Of a DNA stretch of 64,000 nucleotides, positions 48,837 through 60,306 are shown in pieces (position 1 is the stretch's first letter; each line of letters starts with the position of its first letter). Source of the stretch: Sycon ciliatum (taxonomy: Eukaryota; Porifera; Calcarea; Leucosolenida; Sycettidae); assembly GCF_964019385.1 (NCBI RefSeq), contig NC_088654.1:3734110-3798109 (forward strand), read 5' to 3'. The notes beneath the pieces are model-generated. The model saw only the letters and a list, made by a program, of their open reading frames with translations. It was not told the DNA's origin and made no database searches. The translations under genes were made by a program, and so were the position numbers.

Positions 48837-48911
48837 ATAATCATTGTATGTAGTACAAGTACCGGTACTAACGAAGAGAATCCGTTCGTCAGCGGACTGT
48901 GTCAATCATGC

Positions 48912-49314
48912 TACAGTAAAGTTCCGTTAATAAGCCCCGGGGCGTACATGTATACTTTGCAGAGCGTCAAAAACCGGGCGTATATTTGGGCATGGGCTTA
49001 TTTTAGGGCATGGGCGTTATTTCGGTCGCAATCTGCAGAAGATCAATCTATCAGCAACCCACTAGTTTCAGTGAACCGCCATTCACACTGAGCGCGGTAC
49101 AGGTACATCAAACCACAGCTGGAAATTTGGTCGTAACCAAGAATGTAGTGATAAATTACAGATTTGATAGGTAAACCACTTGTCCACTTTACGCCCTGGG
49201 CTTATTTCGGGCATGGGCGCTAAAACGGACTTGAAGTGTACACCGCCTAAAACTGGGCTCATTATCGGACATGGGCGTTATTTAGGGTGGGCTTATTTAC
49301 GGAATTTTACGGTA
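48912..49314. mobile_element. MITE family D
   Basis: 403 bp with ends tacagtaaagttccgttaat and the near complement ttacggaattttacggta. Inner inverted blocks are built on ataagccc and gggcttat. TA-flanked; non-coding. Confidence 0.85.
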
Positions 49315-49399
49315 GCTAATAAGTGATGGCGAATCTTTCATCAGTTCTGTAATAGAGAACTACATGACTGTAATGATAAGTCAGAGTGATAGAGTCTAT

Positions 49400-49407
<8 letters not shown>

Positions 49408-49459
<52 letters not shown>
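49408..49459. repeat. (C)n(CT)n microsatellite
   Basis: A C-run at 49402-49411 leads into about 24 CT units. Confidence 0.97.
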
Positions 49460-49462
<3 letters not shown>

Positions 49463-50524
49463 TTCATTAAAAGTTTGTCAAAGTAGCAAAGCTCAGCTGG
49501 ATATCTGGACGATGACGTTCTTACGAGCACAGATACAGTCATGTACATCTACAACCCGGTATCCTTGCAGCTTGGCTCGTTGAACGAGGTCACAGCACTT
49601 GTTACACCTACCGCGCAGCAAACATTATGACAAGAACACTCGGTAGCGAGCTCGCTACAACTTAACCTTCATGCCGACTGGACTGGTCGCGAAGGTTGGA
49701 AATCTGCTTGAGTATTTTCAGTCCGGACGCCAACTGGATACGTTGCGCATTATTTTGTTGGTTTGATGCCCAGCCCTGTTCATCGATACAATCCTGTTTG
49801 TCAATCGCTATAGTAACGGGACGGGGAGAGAGGCGCACAGCAAACACCATGAACACTGTAGATCTAACTGTGATGTCCAACGTCATTGACACACAGGAGT
49901 TTCCCTATTTAAAAAAAAATTATACCTAGTTGTCTGTGTGTTGTGTACTACTAGTATTTCGTTTTTGTCGACCATGACCTGTCCCCACAAACCAATACCA
50001 TGAATACCGATACCGTATTACCGTTGATCTACGAATCGGGCCGCGACTCAGCGAGACAGATTGTACTTTGTAGCCTTAGCTAGAGGAGTACTACTACTAC
50101 TACTAGTACTACTAGATCAAATCGATACGCTGACGTGTGAGCTACCGGCTGCAGATTGTACAGACGAGAGATTAGGAGCAGTGCACGGTCACTGATAAAA
50201 TAATTATCGCTTTCTTTCTTTGCTGGCAAACCAGCCTACATTCCTGTCACATTTGTCATGATTTGAGCTGAGCGTTGCAAGGGGCGGCTGCGGTCCACCA
50301 CCAACCTGACAAGCCTCAAAACAAATCGTGAGTCTGCCCTGCACTGACCTGTACCATGTGTACTGTCTGTATACATATAGTGAGATCGTCAAAGTCGCAC
50401 TCCCGTCAACATACATGTACATGACTAGACTGTGTTACTTGAACAATCCATGCCAACTGGTGAGCTTGATCGAGGCTGGGGCCGGGGTACGCTGCCTGCT
50501 GCTGCTAGGGCTGGGCTGGCGAGA

Positions 50525-50705
50525 GATCTGATTGGCTAAGAAACCAAGAGGAAGTCTAAGTGGAAATTAATTGCCTGAAAACGTCAGCTGATAGGAGGCC
50601 CATCGATCGGTTCAGCGAGCACTGCATCATGGACCGTCCTGCGGGTAGCTGTGTGTTGCATGTACTTTTCTAGGGGCTGCGCGCCCGCTGCTCACAATAT
50701 AAACA
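50525..50705 (+). promoter_or_regulatory. Candidate promoter of the Polycomb-like gene
   Basis: An inverted CCAAT motif (gattggct, about 50530-50537) lies about 165 bases before a TATAAA (50698-50703). Downstream sequence is CpG-rich compared with the surroundings and leads to a strong donor at 51230. The link to the Polycomb-like gene is inferred from position and strand. Confidence 0.35.
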
Positions 50706-50729
50706 CACTCTCTGACACAGAGTTACGGT

Positions 50730-51229
50730 CAACTGCAGAAATCTGGCAGTCTACGCCTCGTGGTCGCCTTGCACTGTACGCACGCATGCACACTGACATG
50801 TCCGCGCGCACAATGAAAATCCACGGTGCTCACCCCGTACCCCGCGCTATCCGCTGTGACGAAGGACGCTGATTCGCTGATTTTTGGACGGGGAAGGATC
50901 AGATCTTCAGTGTACGGAGTCAGAGGACATTCGAGGACAAACTGAGCGTCGTGACACGTTTCGCAGCCTGACTGGCTGATAAGAAAAGCCGGCTGATGAT
51001 GTGATATCGAGTTTGTTCTTGTGTTGATTTCGGCCTGGTGCCTGCGCTCAACAGAGCTGTGAACGAGAGTGCGAGCAACAGAGCAAACTGCGTTTTCTCT
51101 CCTGGACCTGAGCTGCAGCTGGTTACTGGCCTAGGAGGACAGTACAGTGGAGAACTAGTTCGGGCAGAGTCCGCTTGCCTGCTCTTGTGTTCAGCGCGTT
51201 AGCTCACAGCTGCCTGCTGGCGAATACAG
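50730..51229 (+). other. Candidate non-coding first exon (5' UTR) of the Polycomb-like gene
   Basis: The right border is a consensus donor, ACAG|GTAAGT, at 51230. No long plus-strand frame spans it, which fits a 5' untranslated exon spliced to the Tudor exon, whose own ATG lies 13 bases inside. The left border is set by the TATAAA at 50698 and is approximate. Confidence 0.35.
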
Positions 51230-51589
51230 GTAAGTGCAGTGCGCAGCCGTGTGTGAGTGTGTGGACTGTGTGTACTGTGTGGTGCAGTGCGCAGCGAGCT
51301 CGTGACAGCTCGTAAATTCTGAAGCTAGGTAGTGCAATTGCAGGAGATACCGCGGTAATCAGTACCTTTCTTGGTAATCCCATTGGATTAGCCAAGCAGG
51401 CAGCGCCCCACGGGTAGCGAATAGTCCACTTGCGAAACGGTCACAACACTTTTGTTGGCGAACTCTTCTCAATCTTATGCCTTCCGCCGTGTTTGCCGCT
51501 GGGACATCGCGACCGGCAGAGATCAGGGTCCAACACGGAATGAAGCGCATCATCGCGGATTCAGACTAAGGACCAGGTCAAGGATTCAG

Positions 51590-52717
51590 TAAGGCCCCGG
51601 TCACACATGCACTTTTTTTGGCGGTTCCGCCAAAGCGTAACTTACGCTTCCGCTGTTGCCTCGGCAACGGCGGAGGCGTAAGTTACGCTTTGGCGGAAAG
51701 CTTGGATTTCGCTACGCCAAAAAAATGCGAGCGGAGCCTCCGCTTTGGCGGAACCTGCATGGTGGTGGCTTTGGAGTTTGGTGTGCTACTTCTGCACTGA
51801 GTTCTGGTGTTGTTTGGTTGCCGTTTGATATTCAGTTTTCAAATTGTTCTTCTTTGCCAATGAACTGTACGTTCTGGAGATCTCGCAAACAATACTGCAT
51901 CGTTATGAGTGGATAATTGGTGAGGGAATCCGTCTCCCAACTCATTGGCCCCGATCGCGGACGATCTCCAACTCTCTCCTTCTCTCTCCAAGCAATACAT
52001 CCACCAGAGTATGCAACACTAGGACTGCAACCAGGGAGTAGTACTAGTAGAGTACTCTGCCACACCATCACTGCAACTGCAGGCATCCACGCAGTCGCTG
52101 GGTCGATGATGGATCATGGAGCAGGCAACGACACCCTGCTATAAAGCTATTTGAATTTGATATTGATGTAAACTAAACTAATATTCAAATACACCCGTGC
52201 TGGGCCGGAGTGAATGTGCCCCAAATCCACGAGTGTACTTGACAGGAGACATTCAGCAGCCTGTCAGCGATCCACGATAGCTCTACTTGTACAAGCGAAG
52301 GTCGCTTCAACTCGGACAAGAAGGAGGCAACGACATCCTGCTATACAACTATTTGAATTTGATATTGATGTAAACCAAACTAGTAATATTCAAATACACC
52401 TGTACTGGGCCGCAGTGAATGCGCCCCAAATCCACGAGTGTACTTGACAGGAGACATTCAGCAGCCTGGCAGCGATCCACGATAGCTCTACTTGTACAAG
52501 CGAAGCTCGCTTCAACTCGGACAAGAACATCTAAAATTTCATATAATAGGACGTGCTGCATTTGCATTCTCTCCGCCAAAGTGGAGCGTTGAGGAGCACA
52601 GTAGTCTACATGTATGTGTGACCGCTGCATCGTGTGGTCCGCCAAAGCGGCTGCGGTAGTTCCGCTTTCCGCCTCCGCAAAAGCGGTGCAAGCTTTTCAT
52701 GTGTGACCGCGGCCTAA
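51590..52717. mobile_element. Large MITE with GGTCACACATG ends
   Basis: About 1.13 kb. Ends aaggccccggtcacacatg and catgtgtgaccgcggcct are inverted repeats. Inside lie a strong palindrome at about 51618-51705 (forms of ccgccaaagcgtaacttacg) and a direct tandem duplication of about 205 bp (52117-52322 and 52323-52525). No transposase is seen. Confidence 0.8.
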
Positions 52718-53194
52718 GCAGTCCTCTGTTTGAAGAGTGTCGCAGACTTCACTCGGTATAGTATTAGTGGTTGTGTGTGGGATTGCAGGATACTCCGCTT
52801 GAGAATGCGAGTTCGCCACGGGGCAGTATGTACAGGTGTGTGTGTGTGTGGTTTAGCCAGGCTGCGTCGCCTGCAAGCTGGGTCCTGCTTGCCAGTTCTC
52901 GTCTAGCGTAGGTGACTAGTGTCTTTCAAGTCTTTGAAAGTTCCTCCTGCTCTGGACAGCGCAACCTGTCTTCTGTATTCTCTTGGATGTGAGCTGTTGG
53001 CGCAGCGTTTGCTGCAGTCTACACTACATCTCAGGGCTCAAGTACAGTGTATTAGACTTGAAGCTTGCTGCCAATGCTGGCGACGCCTACTCCAAGATAT
53101 TTCGCATAACCCATGGGGCATGACCCTAGTCATTATGTGGGCACCAGTGTGTACTTTTGCTTGAGATCCTCCCACTCCAGTGGCAGTGGAGCCC

Positions 53195-53198
53195 TATC

Positions 53199-53229
<31 letters not shown>

Positions 53230-53230
53230 T

Positions 53231-53272
<42 letters not shown>
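53195..53272. repeat. (GT)n/(G)n microsatellite
   Basis: GT repeats split by a G-run at 53213-53229. Confidence 0.97.
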
Positions 53273-53273
<1 letters not shown>

Positions 53274-53569
53274 TGATCATGATCTGTACGCCCACATCCC
53301 CACATCCCCTCATTGTACTGCTTGAGTGTGCTGGTGCTGATTGTGAAAACACTGATAATGTGTGTTGCCTTCCTAGATCCTGACACTGCACTGGTTATTG
53401 GTACATGGTGACTGGTGACTGGGAGAGCTAGAGACAGTCATTATACTGTCAGTACTAACCAGTGATGTCAGCAGAACACTGATGCATGCATGGTGAGACA
53501 CAGGATGCATGGAGAGACCAGTGCTGGCAGTGAAAATCTAAGTCTAAGATCTTGAGCTCAGTTCCCGCA

Positions 53570-53789
53570 TACAGCAAAACCTGTCAAGGCGACCACTTAG
53601 ATAAGGCGACCACTTAGATAAGGCGACCACCTGTCCTGGAAGACCACTGCACCCAGGACCAAGGCCAGGGACCCTCTTTCCAGTCAAATGACCCTGGATA
53701 AGAAAACCACCTATAACAGAGACCACCTGGTAACAGAGACCACGCTTTGAAGGTCCCTTGAGTGGTCGTCTTAGACAGGTTTCTCTGTA
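53570..53789. mobile_element. MITE family F
   Basis: 220 bp; ends tacagcaaaacctgtcaagg and gtcttagacaggtttctctgta are imperfect inverted repeats. The left part holds two to three copies of an 18-bp unit (aggcgaccacttagataa), an incipient tandem repeat. Confidence 0.8.
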
Positions 53790-54016
53790 GTTCCCGGATT
53801 AATAAGATTCTCTCCATTTCACTGCTGCCTGTTGGAGAGGTCTCACTTTATGAACTTTCAAGTGTTTATTTTTTAGGATTCTCAGACAAAGAGTAGAATA
53901 AGATGTCAAGTTTTGGAAGTTAGTTTGGTGGGGAAACGGTGCTGGTTTCCAGTGAGCATATTCTCAAATCATTCCCGTTTGAAGTGGTTTCCGATGTTCT
54001 CTTCCCCATGTGGACC

Positions 54017-54198
54017 TACAGTGAAGCCTGGTGTAAGCAGCCTCTGGGTTTAGCGACCACCTGCTCTTAACGGCAGTTTTTTCCATGTACCGACAGCTCT
54101 ACACGGACACTGTGGGACCTGGTTCTAAAGCCCACCTGGCTTTAACGACCGCTTTTGCTTGCACCGTGGGGTGGTCGCTTAAACCAGGTTTCACTGTA
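54017..54198. mobile_element. MITE family E, intact copy
   Basis: 182 bp; ends tacagtgaagcctggt and accaggtttcactgta. It serves as the uninterrupted reference for the fragments at 20685, 21192 and 25156. Confidence 0.9.
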
Positions 54199-54330
54199 AC
54201 ACAAACGTGAACACCAGTAAAACCACAGTAAACACCAGTGAAACCACAGCAAGTACCAGTAAGACCATCGCAAACCCCAGTAAAACCATCGCCAACCCCA
54301 GTAAAACCATAGCAAACACCAGTGAAAAAG
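54199..54330. repeat. 21-bp minisatellite, block 3
   Basis: About six copies of the same 21-bp unit as at 19906 and 25171, starting directly at the MITE E end with the same junction sequence as at 25170. Confidence 0.9.
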
Positions 54331-54669
54331 GTTTTACTGCAGTACCATGACTCTTCTCCCGCTACAATCTAGCCTAGGTCTAGCAGCAGTTATGCATCAG
54401 GTGCTCCGAGCAGTGTTCGCATGCAACATCCAGCACCCTTGTGTTCCGGCTGTAGGCACGTGTCACTCGTGGAGGTGCTGAACACATTGTTGTCCCCGGC
54501 GCGGGCTTGCACATTAGATGGTTTGGAGGCAACAACGTTGTGAATGGTCAACGGTCATCAGCGTTTGTTCAGCACCTCCATGAGCGACACTGACTCGCGC
54601 TGGAAACGGAGCGTCTCTGTAAGTTTGTATCCCTGGTGATGTTTGTGCCTGGATACCACTCTATAAGTG

Positions 54670-54900
54670 GTGCTCTTCAGGCACAATCTTCCTCAGCCTA
54701 CTCAAGCTCAACTGATAGGGGGTGAATCCCCCGAAACACTGTGTATTGAGCAGGGAGTGGTGGTTTCTTGCCAGTTTTCCGAGTCGAAGGTTCGATGGAC
54801 TTCTCGTGTGCTCTGGTTGGCAGTCGTGAGTCAGTCAAGTGAGAATTCAAGTCGGCAGGTATAGCGCAAGCGCCCACGTTGGGAGCAACACACAATTCCC
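54670..54900 (-). repeat. Interspersed repeat family X, inverted copy
   Basis: Reverse complement of 35111-35335 over nearly its whole length. Confidence 0.85.
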
Positions 54901-55017
54901 CAAGTATCACCGAAGTCGCACCAACCACTTCTTCGCAAAAATGATGGATCGGAGAAATTCAGACTATTACTAAAGCTTCAAGCTGTTTGTATTCATTCTT
55001 GTTTTATTCTCATCTAG

Positions 55018-55232
55018 GGAAGAACTGAGCATGGGGAGCAAAGGCAAGAGCATGCTGGCATCGGAGAAGGCATTCGATCATAAGATCGGTGATGAAGTGT
55101 TGGTGCGCTGGAAAGATATGCGGGTCTATTATGCCAACATACGAAAGATCGATCGTGGCAGAAAGCGCTGTGTCATTCAGTTTGAAGATCATGGTCAACG
55201 TGGAACGGTGAAGTTCGACCAGATTCACAGCG
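55018..55232 (+). CDS. Polycomb-like protein, Tudor exon
   Basis: Acceptor tattctcatctag ends at 55017 and donor CAGCG|GTAAGT starts at 55233. The ATG at 55031 starts a frame of 67 codons plus one base (phase 1). It encodes a Tudor domain whose residues align position by position with vertebrate PHF1: VLVRW, Tyr33, then CVIQFED. In PHF1-type proteins this fold reads H3K36me3 for PRC2. Three cage aromatics are present (Trp27, Tyr33, Phe51), but the fourth position is Arg57. The phase fits the PHD exon at 62690. The frame is also open for the 13 bases before the ATG, so an upstream coding exon cannot be fully excluded. Confidence 0.85.
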
Positions 55233-55249
55233 GTAAGTGATAGTGTTCG

Positions 55250-55261
55250 TGTGTGTGTGTA

Positions 55262-55311
<50 letters not shown>
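55250..55311. repeat. (GT)n microsatellite, left half
   Basis: GT repeat beginning just after the Tudor exon donor; it continues at 55487 after the inserted MITE. Confidence 0.97.
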
Positions 55312-55314
<3 letters not shown>

Positions 55315-55486
55315 AGTCAACTTCGCTTATAACGACACTCAGCAGGGCATCAGAAAAGTGTCGTTATACCCGAAGTCTCATTTTATGTGTTACAGTTGGA
55401 TGGTACTTTGCTCTGGGCATGAAAATTCTGTCGTTATTCGCGAATTGTCGTTATATCCGCAGTCGTTATTAGCGAAGTTGACTGTA
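55312..55486. mobile_element. MITE family A, copy 2, inside a GT microsatellite
   Basis: 175 bp, same ends as 4311-4495 (tacagtcaacttcgcttata). Both flanks are GT repeat, so insertion into a TA within the microsatellite is likely. Confidence 0.92.
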
Positions 55487-55671
55487 TGTGTTTGTGTGTA
55501 TGTGTGTGTGTGTGTGGTGTGTGTGCGCGCGTGTGCGTCTGTGTGTGTATGTGTGTGTGTGTTTTTGGGGGGGGGTGGGTGTGTGTGCGCGCGCGCGTGT
55601 GTGTGTGTGTAGGCATGTGTGCGTGCATGTGTGCGTGCATGTGTGCGTGTGTATGTGTGCATGTGTCTGTG
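55487..55671. repeat. (GT)n-rich microsatellite, right half
   Basis: Imperfect GT/GC/GTAT repeats. His/Thr- or Cys/Val-rich frames on both strands are artefacts. Confidence 0.95.
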
Positions 55672-55895
55672 TGTCCCATATGGTGCAGTGGTATGTGCAG
55701 CGATTTCCAATTGATAGGTTGCGGGTTCCATTCCCGACGATTATGGTCACACACGTCTTTATTCTCTTTATGAGACTCTTCCTGACTTTTCTTTCACTCT
55801 CCTGGTTGGTTACCAACAGCCAGTGCATGCTGGAGTATGTGGTGTGGTGTGTGCGGGAAAAAAAAAGAAAAAAAGAAAATAGAAAAAGACCAAAA
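55672..55895 (+). mobile_element. tRNA-derived SINE
   Basis: Starts with a tRNA-like head: A box TGGTGCAGTGG (55681-55691) and B box GGTTCCATTCC (55724-55734), about 32 bases apart, as in RNA polymerase III internal promoters. An unrelated body and an A-rich tail (about 55857-55895) follow. The head does not fold as a clean tRNA, so a functional tRNA gene is unlikely. Confidence 0.65.
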
Positions 55896-56269
55896 ATAGG
55901 GATTCACTGGCCAGAAAAAGTCACTTCAAATAGCTGTATGGTGTAGACCAGGCTGAATAGTGACGGTCAATTCTTCAGCCTTGCAAGCTGTTGAATGGTG
56001 CAATCCCAGCACAAAGTGCTATGGCGTCTGCCGTAGCATTGCTATCATCTCCTCCGGCGATGGGCGTCAAAGGTCAAGGTCAAAGGTGTGTGTATGTGTG
56101 TGTTTGCATGCTCAGTTGTGTGTCTATTTTGTTTTTCATGGCTACTAGTATTGATGTTTCGACCAAACCAGACCAGCATCGTTTCAATACTGACGTTGGC
56201 ACTGCCAGTCTCAGTCCTGCTTGTAAATGAACTTCTTGAGCAGGTGATCACTATATTTGGGTGGTGGTC

Positions 56270-56605
56270 TTGATAGGTTGACACTACCAGAGTGATCTCC
56301 TTGTCAGGTTGACCATGTCTGCATGGTCGCATTGACAGGTTGACCACATCAGAGTGGTCTCCTGAAGAGGTTAGCTATATCAGAGTGGTCTCCTTGACAG
56401 GTTGACCATATCAGAGTGGTCTCTTTGACAGGTTGATCATATCAAAGTGGTCTCTTTGACAAGTTGACCATATCAGAGTGGTCTCTTTGACAGGTTGACC
56501 ATATCAGAGAGGTCTCCTTCACAGGTTGACCATATCAGAATGGTCTCTTTGACAGGTTGACCCGATCAAAGTGGTCTCATTTACAGATTGACCATATCAT
56601 AATAT
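56270..56605. repeat. 31-bp minisatellite
   Basis: About ten copies of a 31-bp unit such as ggttgaccatatcagagtgg followed by tctctttgaca. Its motif resembles MITE F internal sequence (gtggtc...acaggt). Confidence 0.92.
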
Positions 56606-56721
56606 GACTGTTCAATTGAAATTTTCTTCGATGCAAAGAGAAGGAGGTTTGCGAATTACAACTACTTGACCATTCGGGATGTCCATTGGCAGTGTAATTC
56701 TCCCTAATTATCAACCTACAT

Positions 56722-57625
56722 ATTTCCAACTAGACAGTTGTCTAAAGTCCCTAGGCTGCTTACAGTGCTCAATGTCCACTGGACAGAGCAAGTAATACAA
56801 TATTACACAGCAATGAATCAAACAAGTCTCATTCCGCTGTATTCCAACTAAACCAGTTTTTGAACAGTCCAACGTGCACAAGGTAGCACCTGACTGGCAC
56901 GGAGTACTGAGAATTTCCACAGCAAGGAAGTGAGCTTGAGCACTGCTCGATAGCGCTAACCAACGGCCTTCCAACTAGGAAGGCTCATGGATATTAGTGA
57001 TAATTCCAAAGAGGGGAAGGTGAGTACCACCAAGCCGAACACAAGCTACATTCCAAGCAATGCTGGCTTGGTACGATAACGGGATCTTAAGACCATTAGT
57101 CATAAACCAAGTATAGCACTGTAGGATATCGGCATTCGGTTTGTTACAATTCGTCCTCGCGAAGCTTCCCTTTCACTTCTTATCCTTGATAAATTGAGCC
57201 TCCCAAGTTGGGTGGTTGTTGCGTTGCGTTGTGGAATTGTGGTTAGACCGTATTGTCATTTGGTCTTACCGTCCCGTTATCGTACCAAGCCAGCATTCCA
57301 CTGTGCCTTGGAATGTAGCTTGTGTTTGGCTTGGTGGCGCTTGCCTTCCTCTCTTTGGAATTATCACTAATATCCATGATCCTTCCCAGCTGGAAGGCCG
57401 TTGGTTAGCGCTATCGAGCAGTACTCAAGCTCACGTCCTTGCCGTGGAATGTCCCACTACTCCTTGTCAGTCTGGTGCTACCTTATGCACGTCTGACTGT
57501 TAAAAACCTGGTTTAGTTGGTGGACTATAACGCATAACTTTTGCCCTACCATTTTCCTCGCTTCAATAAATAGAGAGCTTCCAGGCTGTCCACTGGAGTG
57601 CTCCATGTCGAAAGGCAGAGCTGGT
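56722..57625. mobile_element. Foldback element, about 0.9 kb
   Basis: The left arm (about 56722-57079) and right arm (about 57283-57625) are inverted copies: for example gctggcttggtacgataacg on the left and its complement on the right, and cgctatcgagcagt with its inverse. The central loop (57080-57282) includes a family Y-like piece. Matching open frames in the two arms arise from this symmetry. Confidence 0.85.
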
Positions 57626-57629
57626 TCCG

Positions 57630-58805
57630 AAAAGAATAGGACGATGAAAGGGTGCTTTCTGATGATCGCTTGGTGGGTCAAACTCGGAGTACAAAACACT
57701 TTTTTCATTCTCATATTTTTCTTGGTATTTCCCTCAACCTTACAAATCCTTTACGCATTCGGGTGCCATGGTTCGAGTTCCGGAGTTGAAAGGGAAGTGT
57801 TTTTGGTTCTGACGATTTTGACTGGCCCGAAACGTATCTCGTATCAGATAGTACCAATTCTTCTCCCCGTGGCACATGTTCAAATTGTCCACAAGACTTT
57901 CTCTTTGCCTTTTTGTATTGGTCGATCATCCAAGAATCTCAAGATAGAGTCGACCGAGGCGATGGCTCACAGTGAGCTGGTGCATGACGTATCTCCGTCG
58001 CCTCACAGCACAAAGCGCCTGACATCACGTTCTGGAGTACGGTTCTAAGCACAAATAGCCAGCTTAAGTCCGCTTCCCTGCCAACTTCTTACACGACAGT
58101 CTCCTCCACGCGTTATTATTTGTTTCTTAGCCACCTCGGGAGTCCACTTGAGATGGAGGCCACCGCAAAGGCTAGTGCGTAGATGAGCCAGTCTGATGTC
58201 TCCCTTGGTCGCAGTATCTTGTGCCTGTTTCTTGTACATCTCCATGTTGCGCTGGGTACTCAGAGCGCTGACCTAGAGATTAGGAAACTACAACTTCAGC
58301 TTGGCGAGCGATCCCCGAGGCAATCTATCTCGGTCCTTTGTAAGGGCCATGTAGTCTGGAACTATGCGCCATCCATCCGGGGTTTTGATTTCAGCTCCTC
58401 ATTTACGTGGCATTGCTTGTTTCACTTGCCTGGCTCAAGTCACACCACACAGCAGATATCTTTCTGCCTTTTCCTATACCGGTGGTGGCTTCCTTGCTGG
58501 CGCTCTTGTGCTGTTGTTAGTCGATCTAGCCATGATTGCAACCGAAAGAAAGATGGAATTGATTCAGAGTAAACGTGTATTTTCTTATGCGTCACACTTG
58601 TCTTTGCCTGTAGAGTGTGACAAGATATTCCATTTTGATGGGTCGTGGTGTCAAGCAGACCGCCCAATGCTCGTTCTCGAAAATCCGCACAAAATCTAGC
58701 TAGACCTTTCCAGTAGGAGTAAACTAACTTAACAAACCAAAGGCATCAGGAAATGGGCTGCCAAGTGAGCAGATAGCTTCCTATGGCCGTGTATATTATA
58801 CACTG
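57630..58805. other. No gene recognised
   Basis: Contains an unremarkable 147-codon frame (57605-58048) without a domain and several shorter ones on both strands. Decayed transposon sequence is possible but could not be assigned. Confidence 0.4.
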
Positions 58806-58809
58806 ATGT

Positions 58810-60162
58810 AGAGTAAAACCTGTAACTAAAGACCACCGTGACTAGCGACCAGCCTGGTACTACAGTAAAACCTGTAACTAAAGACCACCGTGACTAGGGA
58901 CCAGCCTGGTACTACAGTAAAACCTGTAACTAAAGACCACCATAACTAGCGACCAGCCTGGTACTACAGTAAAACCTGTAACTAAAGACCACCGTGACTA
59001 GCAACCAGCCTGGTACTACAGTAAAACCTGTAACTAAAGACCACCGTGACTAGCGACCAGCCTGGTACTACAGTAAAACCTGTAACTAAAGACCACCATG
59101 ACTAGCGACCAGCCTGGTACTACAGTAAAACCTGTAACTAAAGACCACCGTGACTAGCGACCAGCCTGGTACTACAGTAAAACCTGTAACTAAAGACCAC
59201 CGTGACTAGCGACCAGCCTGGTACTACAGTAAAACCTGTAGCTAAAGACCACCGTGACTAGCGACCAGCCTGGTACTACAGTAAAACCTGTAACTAAAGA
59301 CCACCGCGACTAGGGACCAGCCTGGTACTACAGTAAAACCTGTAACTAAAGACCACCGTGACTAGCAACCAGCCTGGTACTACAGTAAAACCTGTAACTA
59401 AAGACCACCATGACTAGCGACCAGCCTGGTACTACAGTAAAACCTGTAACTAAAGACCACCGTGACTAGCAACCAGCCTGGTACTACAGTAAAACCTGTA
59501 ACTAAAGACCACCGTGACTAGCAACCAGCCTGGTACTACAGTAAAACCTGTAACTAAAGACAACCGTGACTAGCGACCAGCCTGGTACTACAGTAAAACC
59601 TGTAACTAAAGACCACCGTGACTAGCGACCAGCCTGGTACTACAGTAAAACCTGTAACTAAAGACCACCCTGACTAGGGACCAGCCTGCTACTACAGTAA
59701 AACCTGTAACTAAAGACCACCGTGACTAGCGACCAGCCTGGTACTGCAGTAAAACCTGTAACTAAAGACCACCGTGACTAGCGACCAGCCTGGTACTACA
59801 GTAAAACCTGTAACTAAAGACCACCGTGACTAGCGACCAGCCTGCTACTACAGTAAAACCTGTAACTAAAGACCACCGTGACTAGGGACCAGCCTGGTAC
59901 TACAGTAAAACCTGTAACTAAAGACCACCGTGACTAGCAACCAGCCTGGTACTACAGTAAAACCTGTAACTAAAGACCACCGTGACTAGCAACCAGCCTG
60001 GTACTACAGTAAAACCTGTAACTAAAGACCACCGTGACTAGCGACCAGCCTGGTACTACAGTAAAACCTGTAACTAAAGACCACCGTGACTAGCAACCAG
60101 CCTGGTACTACAGTAAAACCTGTAACTAAAGACCACCGTGACTAGCAACCAGCCTGCTACTA
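58810..60162. repeat. 52-bp satellite, 26 copies, derived from a MITE end
   Basis: Regular 52-bp periodicity. Each unit starts acagtaaaacctgtaactaa and ends cctggt(act). Copies differ by one to three substitutions, often at the same sites (gcgacc/gcaacc/gggacc). The unit start is the terminal inverted repeat of the MITE whose right end lies at 60305. Confidence 0.98.
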
Positions 60163-60305
60163 CAGACCACTTGGCCACGCACGGACGGTCTCACAATCAT
60201 AATATGGTTGTACCATGCAAACCTCTAACTAAGGACCACCTGCCATTAAAGACCGCTTTCTCTGGCCCCAAGCCGGCGTGGTTGTTAGTCACAGGTTTTA
60301 CTGTA
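60163..60305. mobile_element. Right part of the MITE that founded the 52-bp satellite
   Basis: The sequence runs from cagaccacttggccacg to gtcacaggttttactgta at 60305. Its terminus is the inverse of the satellite unit start (acagtaaaacctgt). The inner tctaactaaggaccacc echoes the satellite once more. Confidence 0.85.
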
Positions 60306-60306
60306 T

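Noticed and set aside
55672-55745. Functional tRNA gene
   Set aside because: The head has A and B boxes but no clean cloverleaf, and is followed by a SINE body and A-rich tail.
55253-55946. Cys/Val- and His/Thr-rich frames
   Set aside because: Translations of GT repeats and of the inserted MITE and SINE.
56711-57503. Matching frames on opposite strands
   Set aside because: They reflect the inverted arms of a foldback element, not two genes.
57640-57710. CTGATGA followed by CAAAC and a small hairpin, hammerhead-like
   Set aside because: The conserved G of GAAA is missing, stem II pairs poorly and stem I does not pair.
58810-60162. Possible CRISPR-like array
   Set aside because: The repeats are directly contiguous with no unique spacers, in a eukaryotic genome.
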